A DNA stretch of 64,000 nucleotides from Ascarosepion bandense (taxonomy: Eukaryota > Mollusca > Cephalopoda > Sepiida > Sepiidae). The notes beneath the pieces were generated by a model that searched no databases, had not been told where the DNA came from, and saw only the letters and a list, made by a program, of their open reading frames with translations. Of the stretch, positions 10,278 through 20,700 are shown piece by piece. A program made the translations under genes and the position numbers. The DNA lies in NCBI GenBank assembly GCA_037127315.1, contig JBBBDQ010000398.1:5643501-5707500 (forward strand), read 5' to 3'. Positions within the stretch are counted from its first letter, which is position 1. Every line of letters begins with the position of its first letter.

Positions 10278-10651
10278 AAAAAAAAAGTCAAAATACGAGG
10301 AAAGAATAACATCGGAAACATTACATCCTTGAGAATTTCTAAAGAAGTTGGTGAAAATCCTTAGAAACTTAATAATTATGATTATTTTCACATTCCCCAT
10401 CACCAGCAAAAACAAAAGAGTACTGTAAAAATTAAATAAAAATTAATAAAATTTTCCTTATTGGTCGCTTTTAACGAAACATATTTGAAAAGTTGATTGC
10501 TGCCCAAATATATATATATATATTGTTGATGATTGTTGATAAGCCTCTAACACAGCGGATTAATCTCGCTGTTAAATTGTAGGAGTTGAAACAGTCATGT
10601 GTTAAAAATACCCAATATTTGCGCCTATGTAATGTTCAGATGCCGGAAGGT
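10278..10651. other. Unassigned AT-rich stretch
   Basis: No gene recognised; a short TA tract lies at 10508-10522. Confidence 0.5.
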
Positions 10652-10948
10652 AGTCATACGTGATTCACGCGTGGGCGATCATGTCTCGAAAGAGACATAG
10701 CTGACTGGGCAGAAGATTATCCCGCAGTAGGTTGCCATTGCTTTCTGCGGTAGACTGGTTGCAGACCAAGGCTATAGAACCCAATCTGTCCTGTTATTTA
10801 ACCCATAACTGGAAGGAATAGACGGATTAATACCTTTCCAAAGGGTATTTGCGCGTAAGTGAATACAATGGATTCGGCTGGAATTCGAACTCGGCTTCCC
10901 GATTTCTCGTTCCGAGCCGATATCCAATGCTCCACAACGCACATCCAC
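10652..10948 (-). mobile_element. SINE-1, near full length
   Basis: Read on the minus strand it starts GATGTGCGTTGTGGAGCATT, has the tRNA-like B-box region GAGTTCGAATTCC, then the non-tRNA body (CCTTTGGAAAGGTATTAATC, GGGTTCTATAGCCTTG, GTCTACCGCAGAAAGC, TGGCAACCTACTGCGGG), and ends with an AGACATGATCGCCC and CACGTATGAC tail. It is one of the best-preserved copies. Transcription in an active copy would be by RNA polymerase III from the internal A and B boxes, with mobilisation by a LINE in trans (family knowledge). Confidence 0.85.
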
Positions 10949-11035
10949 GTAGAAAGGTAGTAGATAATCATATTTAATATCTATAAATTCCTATGTTCAT
11001 CATTTCACCTGTACATCGAGCACCGTAGTATGTTG

Positions 11036-11036
11036 G

Positions 11037-11109
<73 letters not shown>
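11036..11109. repeat. (TA)n microsatellite
   Basis: About 72 bp of uninterrupted TA. Confidence 0.97.
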
Positions 11110-11112
<3 letters not shown>

Positions 11113-11462
11113 ACAAGACCGACTCTGTACGTATCTAAATCCTAAAATTTTACAAAAGTAAACTTTGAGGACCACAAATAACCGGCAGAATCTAACTCCG
11201 TTATTGTCCGTCGCTATAAAGCGTTGGACAAGAGGGGGAAAAAAAAAGAAAACCGCGGAGTACCGACAATACATACAGTACCTCGCAGCAAAGAAAAAAA
11301 AACCCTCAAACGGAACCAACCACAAAGAAAGAAAAGTGCTCGATACAAACTAACCAAATCGAATTAACAAAGAGGAAGTAACGTAGAGCAAAAACACACG
11401 TGAAAAGATCACAAGATCGCCAAGACCTACCGCGGTTTCGCACAACGGCACGATCTTTTCGC
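11110..11462. other. Unassigned spacer between TA tracts
   Basis: Contains A-rich runs at 11239-11250 and 11292-11302. Short frames on both strands start in the adjacent TA tracts and have no recognisable product. Confidence 0.45.

Positions 11463-11512
<50 letters not shown>
11463..11512. repeat. (TA)n microsatellite
   Basis: About 48 bp of TA. Confidence 0.97.
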
Positions 11513-11516
<4 letters not shown>

Positions 11517-11760
11517 AGTTCAAATAAGCACTTGGTGATTACGAAGTGCATGAAATTCCGAGTAGTGCCATAGACTTAAGATACTACACATATTTACTTA
11601 AATATACTTTATAACTCTACAACTGCTGTCAAAAGTGTCGGCGAAATATTTGAGATGACATAATTTTTATAATTTTATAATTTTTAATTATAATTTGTCA
11701 TTAAAATTTATATTTTGTAATTATAATTTTTTTAACAGATGCTAATATTTGAGTAGAAAG

Positions 11761-11806
<46 letters not shown>
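11761..11806. repeat. (TA)n microsatellite
   Basis: About 44 bp of TA. Confidence 0.97.
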
Positions 11807-11811
<5 letters not shown>

Positions 11812-11879
11812 TATTTCACCTATATAAAAGTGAAACTGAACTTTGGCTTCCATGAAATCTTCTGTGGGTCAATTGGCAA

Positions 11880-12055
11880 AGACACGTCTGATCAAAATAC
11901 GTCTGTCGTAATATAGATATTTTCCAAACGATTTTTTAAACGATTAATGCCAGTTGAAATTATAATACGAGTATCCATTAAAAGTATAATGTTAGACAAA
12001 TAAAAATTCAAATATTTCGGCTAATGCCAGTTTCGTGGATTTTCCGTTAAATTCC
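11880..12055 (-). repeat. AT-rich foldback family, single arm
   Basis: Contains TACGAGTATCCATTAAAA at 11967-11984, the signature arm of the inverted repeat at 15545-15757. TAATGCCAGTT recurs at 11945 and 12023. Confidence 0.5.
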
Positions 12056-12061
12056 AATATT

Positions 12062-12103
12062 ACACACACACGCGCGCGCGCGCGCACACACACACACATA
12101 CAA

Positions 12104-12138
<35 letters not shown>

Positions 12139-12273
12139 ACGGTCTTAATTATAATAGAGAGGGTTGAGTACTGTTTTATTAACATTAGAAAAATATTTAA
12201 AAACGTGCGTGAATATGTATATGCTTTGTATATATATATATATATATATAGTGAAAGAGAGAGCGAAAGAGAA

Positions 12274-12322
<49 letters not shown>
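12062..12322. repeat. Microsatellite cluster (CA/CG, TA, GA)
   Basis: (CA)n and (CG)n at 12062-12125, TA at 12126-12138 and 12230-12250, and (GA)n at 12253-12321. Apparent reading frames of SLSLSL and CVCVCV type are artefacts of these runs. Confidence 0.95.
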
Positions 12323-12325
<3 letters not shown>

Positions 12326-12405
12326 GCCAAACGTGGGCCAATTAAGAATTCAACCGAAATGTCTGGGAAACCATTTTTCTGCTACTTGCTGTGTTCGTAT
12401 AATGA

Positions 12406-12684
12406 ATCATCCTAAAATGGAAACTTGGCAACCATAAATGTGTAGACATTGTCTTCAGCAATAACTATGCAAGTTACATATATAATGGCAGTGTTCTGTT
12501 TGATCATTACCTTCGTGAACTTCAAAACAAAAACATCATCCGCATCAATGTAACAAACTTGGATGTCGACCTGAAAGAGTTGGACATATCACAGGTGTTA
12601 CATCCGCAGTCCAATATCGACATTCTGATCAGACAACACGACGCCACCTTTCTATGTTCTGTGTTTGCTGGGCCAGCTGAGTAA
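12406..12684 (+). CDS. Orphan open frame of 92 codons, no ATG; possible terminal exon or old coding remnant
   Basis: Open from 12406, just after a TGA, to the stop at 12682-12684. It has no internal methionine start, so it would need an upstream exon. Residues include KLGNHKCVDIVFSNNYASYI near the start, then a YLRELQNKN segment, then DVDLKELDISQVL, and SVFAGPAE at the end. The product is not recognised. The composition is protein-like (balanced charged and hydrophobic residues, no low complexity) and richer in G+C than the flanks. Possible splice acceptors are the TGTGTAG ending at 12445 and the GTCTTCAG ending at 12458. No neighbouring exon was found. It could be the 3' exon of a host gene, a processed pseudogene piece, or transposon sequence. 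Confidence 0.3.
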   Translation: MILKWKLGNHKCVDIVFSNNYASYIYNGSVLFDHYLRELQNKNIIRINVTNLDVDLKELDISQVLHPQSNIDILIRQHDATFLCSVFAGPAE

Positions 12685-13194
12685 CCTATGCCGTAGTGCT
12701 AATTAAAGATGCCGTTGTCGATCAACAATTTTGATGCAGCATGGAAAGATGTTCACATAACACAGTGCATTTACTGAAAGGTAAAGATTCCACAGTTAGT
12801 AATTGATGTGATATAACGTATCACTTTCCTTGTTTTTTACGACTTTTCATCAGGCTTAGACGTCCGTTTCTTTCATCAGTTTCGGTTGCATGCAATTTTT
12901 GAGCGCCATTAACATTGATCTGAAACTCACATATTCAAGCATGGGATGGCCTTCATAACTTTGCCCGAGAAAAAAAAAACCTAGAATGGTTGGTACTACA
13001 GCTTTCTGACCCAAAACAATCTTTCTATATAATAAAATTTCTATTATAAGTCGGATATTCGTATGGATAATATTTGTCATCTGTCTTTTTTTTTTGTTTT
13101 CCACGAAAGTTAACCTACAGCATATCAACTCTACGGGTCTTTTGGTGGAACACGTTTTCCATTGACATGAAGTAGAACGATATTATTGAATCGA
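12685..13194. other. Unassigned stretch
   Basis: No recognised repeat. Minus-strand frames at 12856-13128 and 13115-13327 have no recognisable product; the second overlaps LINE-A sequence antisense. Confidence 0.4.
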
Positions 13195-13320
13195 TTACTA
13201 TGTTCGCTCGTAGTAAAAAGATTTCATTGTGCCATGCCAGACAGTTCTTCTTGTCAGAATCCATTTTACACATATATAAATATACCATTTCTTCGCGCAC
13301 AGAATATTGCTGGTATATTC
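13195..13320 (+). pseudogene. LINE-A reverse transcriptase fragment
   Basis: Translated pieces CHARQFFLSESILHIYKYTI and SRTEYCWYI correspond to LCRARKFFPPESILHIYKSTI and RPCIEYCCHI of the copy at 23014-23523. The match ends after TEYCW, where a non-LINE sequence follows. Confidence 0.65.
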
Positions 13321-13440
13321 GTGCCAATTTTAATCATGTTTTCTCGAGTGCCCAGAACTGGACTAAAACATGGTGTATATTTCCAACACGGTACTTAAGC
13401 CATGAAATAATAAAAATATTGGATTAAAATAAATTCTTAA

Positions 13441-13524
<84 letters not shown>

Positions 13525-13845
13525 ATGCACTACGACACGGAAATTTCTGTTTCGAGATTTCTATCACATCATCAGGCAATGTTAGATGTTTGCTGTAAAA
13601 TTGATTTTCATTTAAATACCAGAAACAATCCGTTTGCTATTTATAGATGTTGGAAGACATAAAATTTATGCGTGGGTTCCTTTGTGGGTACTAATCATAA
13701 TAAAGATTCACTTTGAAATTAGGCAAGTATTTTCCATATTTAGGGAATACATTCTTTCTTTTCTCCCTAACGGTCAAAGTGTCAACCTACTTTTGACCTA
13801 ATATTATTTTTATTTTTTATTTTTTTACCCCTCACTAGATACTAT
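13258..13845 (+). repeat. Dispersed segment, copy A (inverted mate at 20303-20890)
   Basis: About 590 bp that recurs inverted 7 kb away with high similarity. It runs from TTACACATATATAAATATAC through the GTGCCCAGAACTGGACTAAA region, a dinucleotide tract, an element with a minus-strand hammerhead-like core (13549-13575), and ends at TTTTTTACCCCTCAC. The chimeric start in LINE-A sequence is shared by both copies, so the fusion predates duplication. Confidence 0.85.
13443..13523. repeat. (CA)n and (TA)n microsatellite
   Basis: About 66 bp of CA followed by 14 bp of TA, inside the duplicated segment. The inverted copy has the complementary TA-TG order at 20620-20698. Confidence 0.97.
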
Positions 13846-14838
13846 CACCTTTGATGTATACATTCTTGTACCAAAAATGTTCTTTCAGCTTTTTCATATC
13901 TTGACCTCTTCTCATAGAAAACTGAGAAGAGATGAAGAAAGAAAACTTTCTTGATATTTTTAATCTAACTTAAAAGGGCTTTTGAATAAATCTACCATTC
14001 TTATTTCAATACAGTACGTAATTAATTCTTACTTTTTTAACTTTTAATTTATAAATAACATTTGTTTTTATTCTAATTTACTTGCTATTATCATTAAACC
14101 ATCTTTCTAATATCTATCTGTATATTATAAAAAATTTTAAATACCAATTTACTTATTTTAATATCTCGTCAATTATTATTTACCTTAAGCGAATTATTGG
14201 GTACATGCATACTAATTAAAAAGTTTTCTTTAACCATATTCTAAGGTAAGCATTTTGCAATGTTTACATATGACATTTATTTCATTACGTTTTTTAATAC
14301 ATTTTATTCTTAAGAAATTTAATATAGACACAACGGGCATGGTTGGTTTAAAGACTTACATGTTCTAGCTTTTTAAAAATTTTCCACTTTAATGTGGGTG
14401 TTTTATTTGTTTCCTATAGGCATCAAAAATATTTCGATAGGGATACTTTTGTACTTTTTATTATTGAATGAAGACGTGTGTTGATAAAATCATTTCTTCA
14501 GAAAGTTCTTAGTACTGCCTACATAAACATTTATCATTTTTTAATTAGTTTTTGGTCATAATTAAATTAGTTCAGTGCCCAGGAGCATCAGAATTAATGT
14601 TCATATGTAAGTACACGTATAATTACATATATAGCATCATAAAAACCAGGATGAGAGTGTTTTAAGATCCTTAAGTAACTTCTCCCCAATTTAGAAAAGT
14701 TTTGGTTGTTTAAAAATTCTAGTTGCGTGCTTGTAAAAATTCCTGTTGTACTTTTGAAAAATGCTGGAAAATCAGTTATTATAAACCGCCTGAAGATACC
14801 GAGAGGTTGAATCCTAGTTCGCGGAAATAACACATTTA

Positions 14839-14841
<3 letters not shown>
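13846..14841. other. Unassigned very AT-rich stretch
   Basis: No recognised gene. A minus-strand frame at 14594-14842 (82 codons) has no recognisable product. The sequence style resembles the PLE-like remnant at 56885-57740, but no motif could be matched. Confidence 0.4.

Positions 14842-14892
<51 letters not shown>
14842..14892. repeat. (TA)n microsatellite
   Basis: About 50 bp of TA. Confidence 0.97.
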
Positions 14893-14893
<1 letters not shown>

Positions 14894-15019
14894 GATTGAA
14901 AATAAACCTGCAAAACACTGATCACTTCTGCGATTTACGCGTTACTCTTTTGTAATGGATTGAGTTCTTTAGGTGATTGGTATGTGTATACACCGTTTAT
15001 ATATAACACGCTAAAATTT

Positions 15020-15166
15020 TCCCTCTCTCATTCTGTGGCTTAGGGAGTAGAGATTCCGATTGCCACCAAATCGGTCGAGTTTCGATCCCAGTCAGAAGCA
15101 AGTAGATGTCTAGCCACGCTGATGACCTGTGATACAACGTAACAGGCTTATATGTGGATGGCAAAT
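15020..15166 (+). mobile_element. SINE-2, most complete copy
   Basis: Contains a tRNA A-box-like TGGCTTAGGGAGTAGAG near 15041-15057 and a B-box-like GAGTTTCGATCCCAG near 15078-15092, about the spacing seen in tRNA genes. These are followed by GTCTAGCCACGCTGATGA, a TGATACAACGTAACAGG block and TATATGTGGATGGCAAA ending in a short TA tract. About 130-145 bp. Not a functional tRNA: no complete cloverleaf is evident. Confidence 0.65.
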
Positions 15167-15234
15167 ATATATATATATATATACATATTAATATTCTGAT
15201 AGATGTTTTCCAAATAATATTTCTCAATAGATAT

Positions 15235-15320
15235 ATTTTTTTAAAAATGGATACTCGTATTTGAGTTGATAGTATGTATTTTCTATGTTTAAAAAGTACA
15301 CTTTAATTTGATGCTCGAGA
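15235..15320 (+). repeat. AT-rich foldback family, single arm
   Basis: Has AAAATGGATACTCGTATTTG at 15244-15263, matching the arms of 15545-15757. Confidence 0.55.
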
Positions 15321-15544
15321 AATGTTTGAAGAATACCCATATACCAGGTAAATGCCACCATTACATCGGGGGTGGGTGGGTTACCGCTCAACCACAGAAG
15401 ATCTCAGAGTAACCAAAGTCTTAATACAGTTATTTAGTTATATATTCTACACATTTCTTTAAAATATGTATCCCTATATAGTATCCTAATGTAACAAAAA
15501 TTATTATTAGCCGACATATTTATTCGAAATTAATTCTTTTAACA

Positions 15545-15757
15545 ATATTTTTAATGGACACTAGTATTCAAGTGGATAGTCTGTTTTTCTATAATTAAAC
15601 AATACATTTTACTTCTCCATTTATCGTGTTTGGAAGATAGATTTTTTTTCTAAATAATATTTCTGGAGCATCTAGGACACTTAAAATGTATTGATTCATT
15701 ATAGAAAAAAGACTAACCACGCAAATACGAGTATCCATTAAAAATCATGTTAAAACA
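15545..15757. repeat. Inverted repeat, about 70-bp arms (MITE-like foldback)
   Basis: Left arm about 15545-15618 (TTTTTAATGGACACTAGTAT, then GTGGATAGTCTGTTTTTCTA, then CAATACATTTTA). The right arm, about 15685-15757, is its imperfect reverse complement (TAAAATGTATTGATTCATTA through ACGAGTATCCATTAAAAA). The spacer is about 65 bp. Related single arms lie at 11880-12055 and 15235-15320. Confidence 0.8.
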
Positions 15758-15769
15758 AATAAATTTAAA

Positions 15770-15872
15770 TACATACACACACACACATACACACACACAC
15801 ACGCATATATATATACACACACTCTCATATATATATATATATATATGTATATATAATCATTGTTAAAAATTA

Positions 15873-15914
<42 letters not shown>

Positions 15915-15945
15915 TCCTGTTATCAAAATAATTTTTAATAATGAT

Positions 15946-16008
<63 letters not shown>

Positions 16009-16012
16009 TTGC
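15770..16012. repeat. Microsatellite cluster with a palindrome
   Basis: (AC)n at 15775-15802, TA tracts at 15826-15848, 15878-15912 and 15945-15964, and (TG)n to 16012. Between them ATAATCATTGTTAAAAATTA and its near-reverse complement (around 15928-15948) form an imperfect hairpin. Confidence 0.9.
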
Positions 16013-16148
16013 GTGTGTCTCTGCGTGTGTGTCTGCGTGTGTGTATCTATGTGCTTGTGAGTGAGTGTGTAATGACTTTATGGTCACTACCCAAAAAGGA
16101 TGACCTCTTTGCGGTCCGGTCCCGACAATTCCTTATATTAGGGTTACA

Positions 16149-16149
<1 letters not shown>

Positions 16150-16202
<53 letters not shown>
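16150..16202. repeat. (TA)n microsatellite
   Basis: About 52 bp of TA. Confidence 0.97.
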
Positions 16203-16205
<3 letters not shown>

Positions 16206-16394
16206 CGTTTTTAGCTGTTTTTAAACTGAATTAATTCCTTTCTCACTATATATATAACTGACTATTTCACCGTTTTCTAAGCATGAATGCCCCAAATTTA
16301 TTTATTTTTATTTTACTTGTTATTTCAAGGTTCATGGCTTCTGTGAGATGTTATAAAGACAGTATTCTTTTAAACTTGCCTTGATTACTTACGT

Positions 16395-16720
16395 GCTCAA
16401 TTCTCATGTGTGTGTGGCTCCGAATGCCAGTTTGTTTCCATATTCGGTAAACAGCATACTCATGACAGTAAAGGATCTTCACAGAGAGTTAGGCAAGCAT
16501 ATGTAAGTTTGATGTGGTCGCAAGGAACCATCACTGGGATCTCCTGCTTGTGTGGCATGGTGCAATCATGTTGTCAGGCACTGGGCCTTCCAGCAGACAC
16601 CCCCTTGACCTACGGCATCACTACCACCCCAAGGCTTTTAATATAGGCATTTGTATTGAGTTTGATGTACTGTCGGGGAGAATGATGGAGGCATAACTTC
16701 ACCATCACTAGTGATTACTC
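16395..16720 (+). other. GC-richer island with overlapping open frames, unidentified
   Basis: Two overlapping forward frames (16410-16646, 78 codons; 16514-16696, 60 codons) lie in a block clearly less AT-rich than its flanks. Neither product is recognised: one is Cys-rich (ISCLCGMVQSCCQALG) and the other His-rich (HHWDLLLVWHG). There is no splice or promoter evidence. It may be a processed-pseudogene or transposon remnant. Confidence 0.3.
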
Positions 16721-16872
16721 CAAACACCTTCACAAAAACCAGTCGGCTTATCTAACTCTTACCGAATCGTTTGCATTGACCTCGAATTGACAGCCAAACA
16801 CACTTAAGTGAATGTGAATGCCAACCAGTACAGCATACCGTTTTCAAATTTTGGTCGGGTGAATTGCTAATT

Positions 16873-17181
16873 CCCAGGATGTGCGTTGTGATGCAGTGGA
16901 TATCGGCTCGGAAGGAGAAATGGGGGAGCCAATTTCGAATTGGAATTAAATTCCTTGCATTCATTTACGCACAAATACCCTTGGGAGGGGTATTAATCCG
17001 TCTCTTCCCTCCAGTTATGGGTTAAATAGTAGGACAGATTCGGTTCTATAGTCTTGACTGGCAACCAGTCTACCGCAGAAAGTAATGGCAATCTACTGTG
17101 GCATAATCTTCTGCCCAGTCAGTTATGTCTTTTTCGAGACATGATCGCCCAAGCGTGTATCACGTATTGTATGTAACTGAA
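16873..17181 (+). mobile_element. SINE-1, full length with target-site duplication
   Basis: Flanked by the exact 13-bp direct repeat TGAATTGCTAATT at 16860-16872 and 17182-17194, which defines the insertion ends. It runs from CCCAGGATGTGCGTTGTGAT through the tRNA-related head (GTGGATATCGGCTCGG and TTTCGAATT), the body (CCCTTGGGAGGGGTATTAAT, CCTCCAGTTATGGGTTAAAT, AACCAGTCTACCGCAGAAAG) and the tail (GAGACATGATCGCCCAAGCG, GTATCACGTATTGTA). It sets the ends and length (about 309 bp) of the family in this window. Confidence 0.92.
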
Positions 17182-17279
17182 TGAATTGCTAATTGGTCAT
17201 CCTTTTATATCAACAGTGCCCAGCTGACAACGCGCCTCACCGAAGTTAACAGTTAAAAAATGCGAAAATGTAACCATTC

Positions 17280-17280
<1 letters not shown>

Positions 17281-17320
<40 letters not shown>

Positions 17321-17356
17321 CGTGCGTGTGCGTGTGTGTGTGTGTGTGCGTGTGTG
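17281..17356. repeat. (TG)n microsatellite
   Basis: About 75 bp of TG with a few CG interruptions. Confidence 0.97.
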
Positions 17357-18430
17357 ATAAATGTGCGTAATGTTGACATGGATATAGATATATATAGTTG
17401 ACATTCAAATCAATAATCCTGGTAGTCTATATAGAGCATTCGCACGCACACACGCGCACTAAGGTATACATATATTTGTTTATATATCTATGGATGCCTC
17501 AAAATGCCAAATATAATGTAAAATCGATCCCAGACGATGTTTTTCAGTTTTGCCCGTATTTGTGTGAGATCCGGGAGTCAGATATCCATCTGTTTTGTGT
17601 TTGATAGAGATAGACCATGTCTTAATAACCACGAAAGCATGTCTCTCTTGGATTGGCATTCGCTCCAAAAGGTGATAGGTTTATCTCGAATTACGTCATT
17701 CAATCAGAATAACATACGCTGTTTCCAGAATGCGTTATTATAAACCGGAACATTTTAGTGAGATAGACAGAAAATATATACCTGTTATTTAATAAGCTTA
17801 GTATTAGTTTGGTACAAGGTGCTATGGTGCCCTATCTACATTGGAATGACCTCTTCCTCCTTCATAAATACTAACCTGAGAGACTTTCTAAAGAAGGCCA
17901 TTGAGACGTAGTGTAACTTGACAGTTCGGACTAATACTTCTAACTGCTGACTAATAACAATCTAATTTTGTATTTACGTTCTGTTATTTCAATACACTGG
18001 TTTAACCTACCTTCTTCTTTTTGTGTCTTTCTTCCTGAATCTAACAGGCCACAATACAAAGCCACAAGAATGGAGTATCCAGTAATTTTTTTCAAGTATA
18101 CACTCTCCGACTTTTATCAGCTACGGGGTTTCATTTGGAATTTTCTTCCGCTTTAGAAGTATAAGATTAAAAACTTTGCAGATGGAAAATTTGTCTGACT
18201 GTCCCTGTTTCTGTGGTGAACAAGATTCTAGATATAAAAATCCAAACGAAACTCCGCAGCTGGAAAACATCAAAAAACAAAATAGAAAGGCAAGAATCAC
18301 ATCCGGGAGTGAACCACCTAATGACCTGCTCGGAGCTATTATTATCTCTATCTTTCTCTCTCACTTCTCACCTCTCACCTCTCGCCTTCTTCCTTTTCAC
18401 CATTCAGCCTGAGTAATAACTTCAAAGACA
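17357..18430. other. Unassigned stretch
   Basis: Several short frames on both strands (60-78 codons at 17398-17743 and 18167-18416), none recognised. It is mixed in composition with a TC-rich segment near 18345-18385. It could hold old exons or decayed repeats. Confidence 0.4.
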
Positions 18431-19303
18431 ATCCTACCCAACAATAAACGCTCATACATACATACATACGTTCCGGCCTACGTACACATGAACTCACTCA
18501 TGCAAGGACTACAACAGGCTCTTGATATCCTTAACTTCATAATACTGTTTCTGATTAAACATTAATTTTCACCAATTAATGTTTTTCTTTTCTATTAAAA
18601 CATTTCTATTTAAACATGCAAAAGTTATACGTTTATTCATCCAAAAATCCACCTGCTGTTACTCCTCTGATGATTCTGAATATAACCTGAATGTTGTAGG
18701 AAGTTTGGTTATGTTTAACACAAGGCCAATTAAAAAAAAGCGTTAACCATCTTCCTACTGCTTCTCTGGTGACCCCCGACGTCCAAATAACACGCACCAT
18801 ACTTCTACATTTCTACAGAGTATTGAATCTTGAGTCATCTACCGCTTTCACCAGTGTCTACACCTCAGCACTTCTATCATAGTTTCTTTGGCTCTTTTCT
18901 CGAAAGGCATGAGAACGCCGATAATATTAAATGCAATATCATCGTTATTCAAATCATATATTTGATGCGAACGCTTTGATGCGGAGTAATGGTTAACGAA
19001 CTTGTCTCACTAGATCAATTATTACTGAATATTAGGTTCGGCGCCCCTATACACTGCCTCGTGCTATACCTAAACTACGCTTAGAAAATCGCCATATTAT
19101 GAAAATTTGAGACAGGCTCTTAAATCGCCTCATCAGATCCAGACAGTCACATAGATGGCATGATTGGTGCCAATTCTATTCAGAATGTCTAACCTCCTAG
19201 CTGTAAAAAAAAAATAGGTCTAAGATCAATGCTTAAAATGACTTTGAGTGAGTAAAGTCTGGGAGTTTTGGCAAAGATATTCATGCTTTAAACATTGTAG
19301 ACT
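18431..19303. other. Unassigned stretch
   Basis: Only a short (CATA)n run near 18453-18470 and an A run near 19206 stand out. Confidence 0.45.
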
Positions 19304-19602
19304 CAGTCAGTTAAGTGTCATACGTGACACACGCTTGGGCTATCATCTCTCTTTCGAGACATGACTGACTGGGCAGAAGATGATCTCTCAGTAGTTTGCC
19401 ATTATTTTCTGTGATCAACTGGTTGCCAGCCAAGGCTATAGAACCCAATGTCCTGTTATTTCACCCATAAATGGAGGAAAAAGACGGATTTATACATTTC
19501 CTAAGAGTATTTGCGCGTAAAAGTATACAAGGAATTCAACTGGAATTCGAAATCAGAGTCCTGACTTCTCGTTTTGAGTCGATATCTACTGCACCACAAC
19601 GC
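19304..19602 (-). mobile_element. SINE-1 copy
   Basis: Minus-strand copy spanning the CACACGCTTGGGC tail block, AGACATGACTGACTGGGCAG, CTATAGAACCCAATGTCC and CAACTGGAATTCGAAATCAG to the CACCACAACGC head. Moderately diverged and followed by an A run. Confidence 0.82.
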
Positions 19603-20222
19603 AAAAAAAAAACCCAGTACCACACAAAAAACAATATCCATAGAAGACTAGTAACAGTAATAACAATTAGCAAAGATAACACGAGTAACTGAAAAAGAAA
19701 ATAATGCCATAATTAACATTCTGATCTTCGACAATCCTTTAAGTAAAAGGTTAGTAGGGAAACGCCCCATCAATTCTCGAAAGAGCGATAACAGTTAGGG
19801 AAATTAAAGAAACCTTCTCTGCAAAATTGTTTTAATAGAACGATTTTATAAATTTTCACAGACAGTAGCACAGGCTGTCAGCCATTGAATGCCGAATATT
19901 TCCTTATAGGGAAAAGGATACCATTATCTTTGAGTGAACGAGAGAGAAAAGGAGCTGGAAAGAGATGGACGGAGAGAGACAGAGACGGAGGTTGGAGAGA
20001 GTGATAGAAAGTGAGAGAGAGAGATAAACAAAATCATTATGGATTACTGTAATCGAACTATTTTTTATTTATACTTTCTTATATTTATAACCAATTTATT
20101 ATCTGGCCTTGATCAGTTTTCTCTTGTATTTGGAAATATCTGATCTTGTTCTGTTAAAAAGGGGACTTCCTCTAGAGCTAATAGAACAGACAATAAGCCG
20201 TGATTAAAAAATTATACATATA
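19603..20222. other. Unassigned stretch with a purine-rich segment
   Basis: A GA-rich segment lies at 19945-20028. No gene recognised. Confidence 0.45.
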
Positions 20223-20245
20223 AATACGAATGTATATCTATGTCT

Positions 20246-20283
<38 letters not shown>

Positions 20284-20307
20284 AGACATATATATATACA
20301 TTCGTAT
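20223..20307. repeat. Near-perfect inverted repeat with TA core
   Basis: Left arm from ATACGAATGTATATCTATGT and CTTTATATGTA, centre of TA dinucleotides around 20265, right arm the near-exact reverse complement ending ATACATTCGTAT. Arms are about 40 bp, so it could extrude as a cruciform. Confidence 0.85.
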
Positions 20308-20614
20308 CGTGAGGGGTAAAAAAATAAAAAATAAAAATAATATTAGGTCAAAAGTAGGTCGACACTTTGACCGTTAGGGAGGAAAGAAAGAATGTATTCC
20401 CTAAATATGGAAAATACTTGCCAAATTTCAAAGTGAATCTTTATTATGATTAGTTAAAAGGAACCCACGCATAAATTTTATGTCTTCCAACATCTATAAA
20501 TAGCAAACAGATTGTTTCTGGTATTTAAATGAAAATCAATTTTACAGCAGACAGCTAACATTGCCTGATGATATGATAGAAATCTAGAAACATAGAAATT
20601 TCCGTGTCGTAATG

Positions 20615-20700
<86 letters not shown>

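Noticed and set aside
12060..12341. Minus-strand frames with SLSLSL and CVCVCV runs
   Set aside because: Pure dinucleotide-repeat translations.
15041..15092. tRNA gene
   Set aside because: A- and B-box-like sequences are present, but no full acceptor, anticodon and T-arm pairing could be drawn, and the same block is dispersed with a SINE tail.
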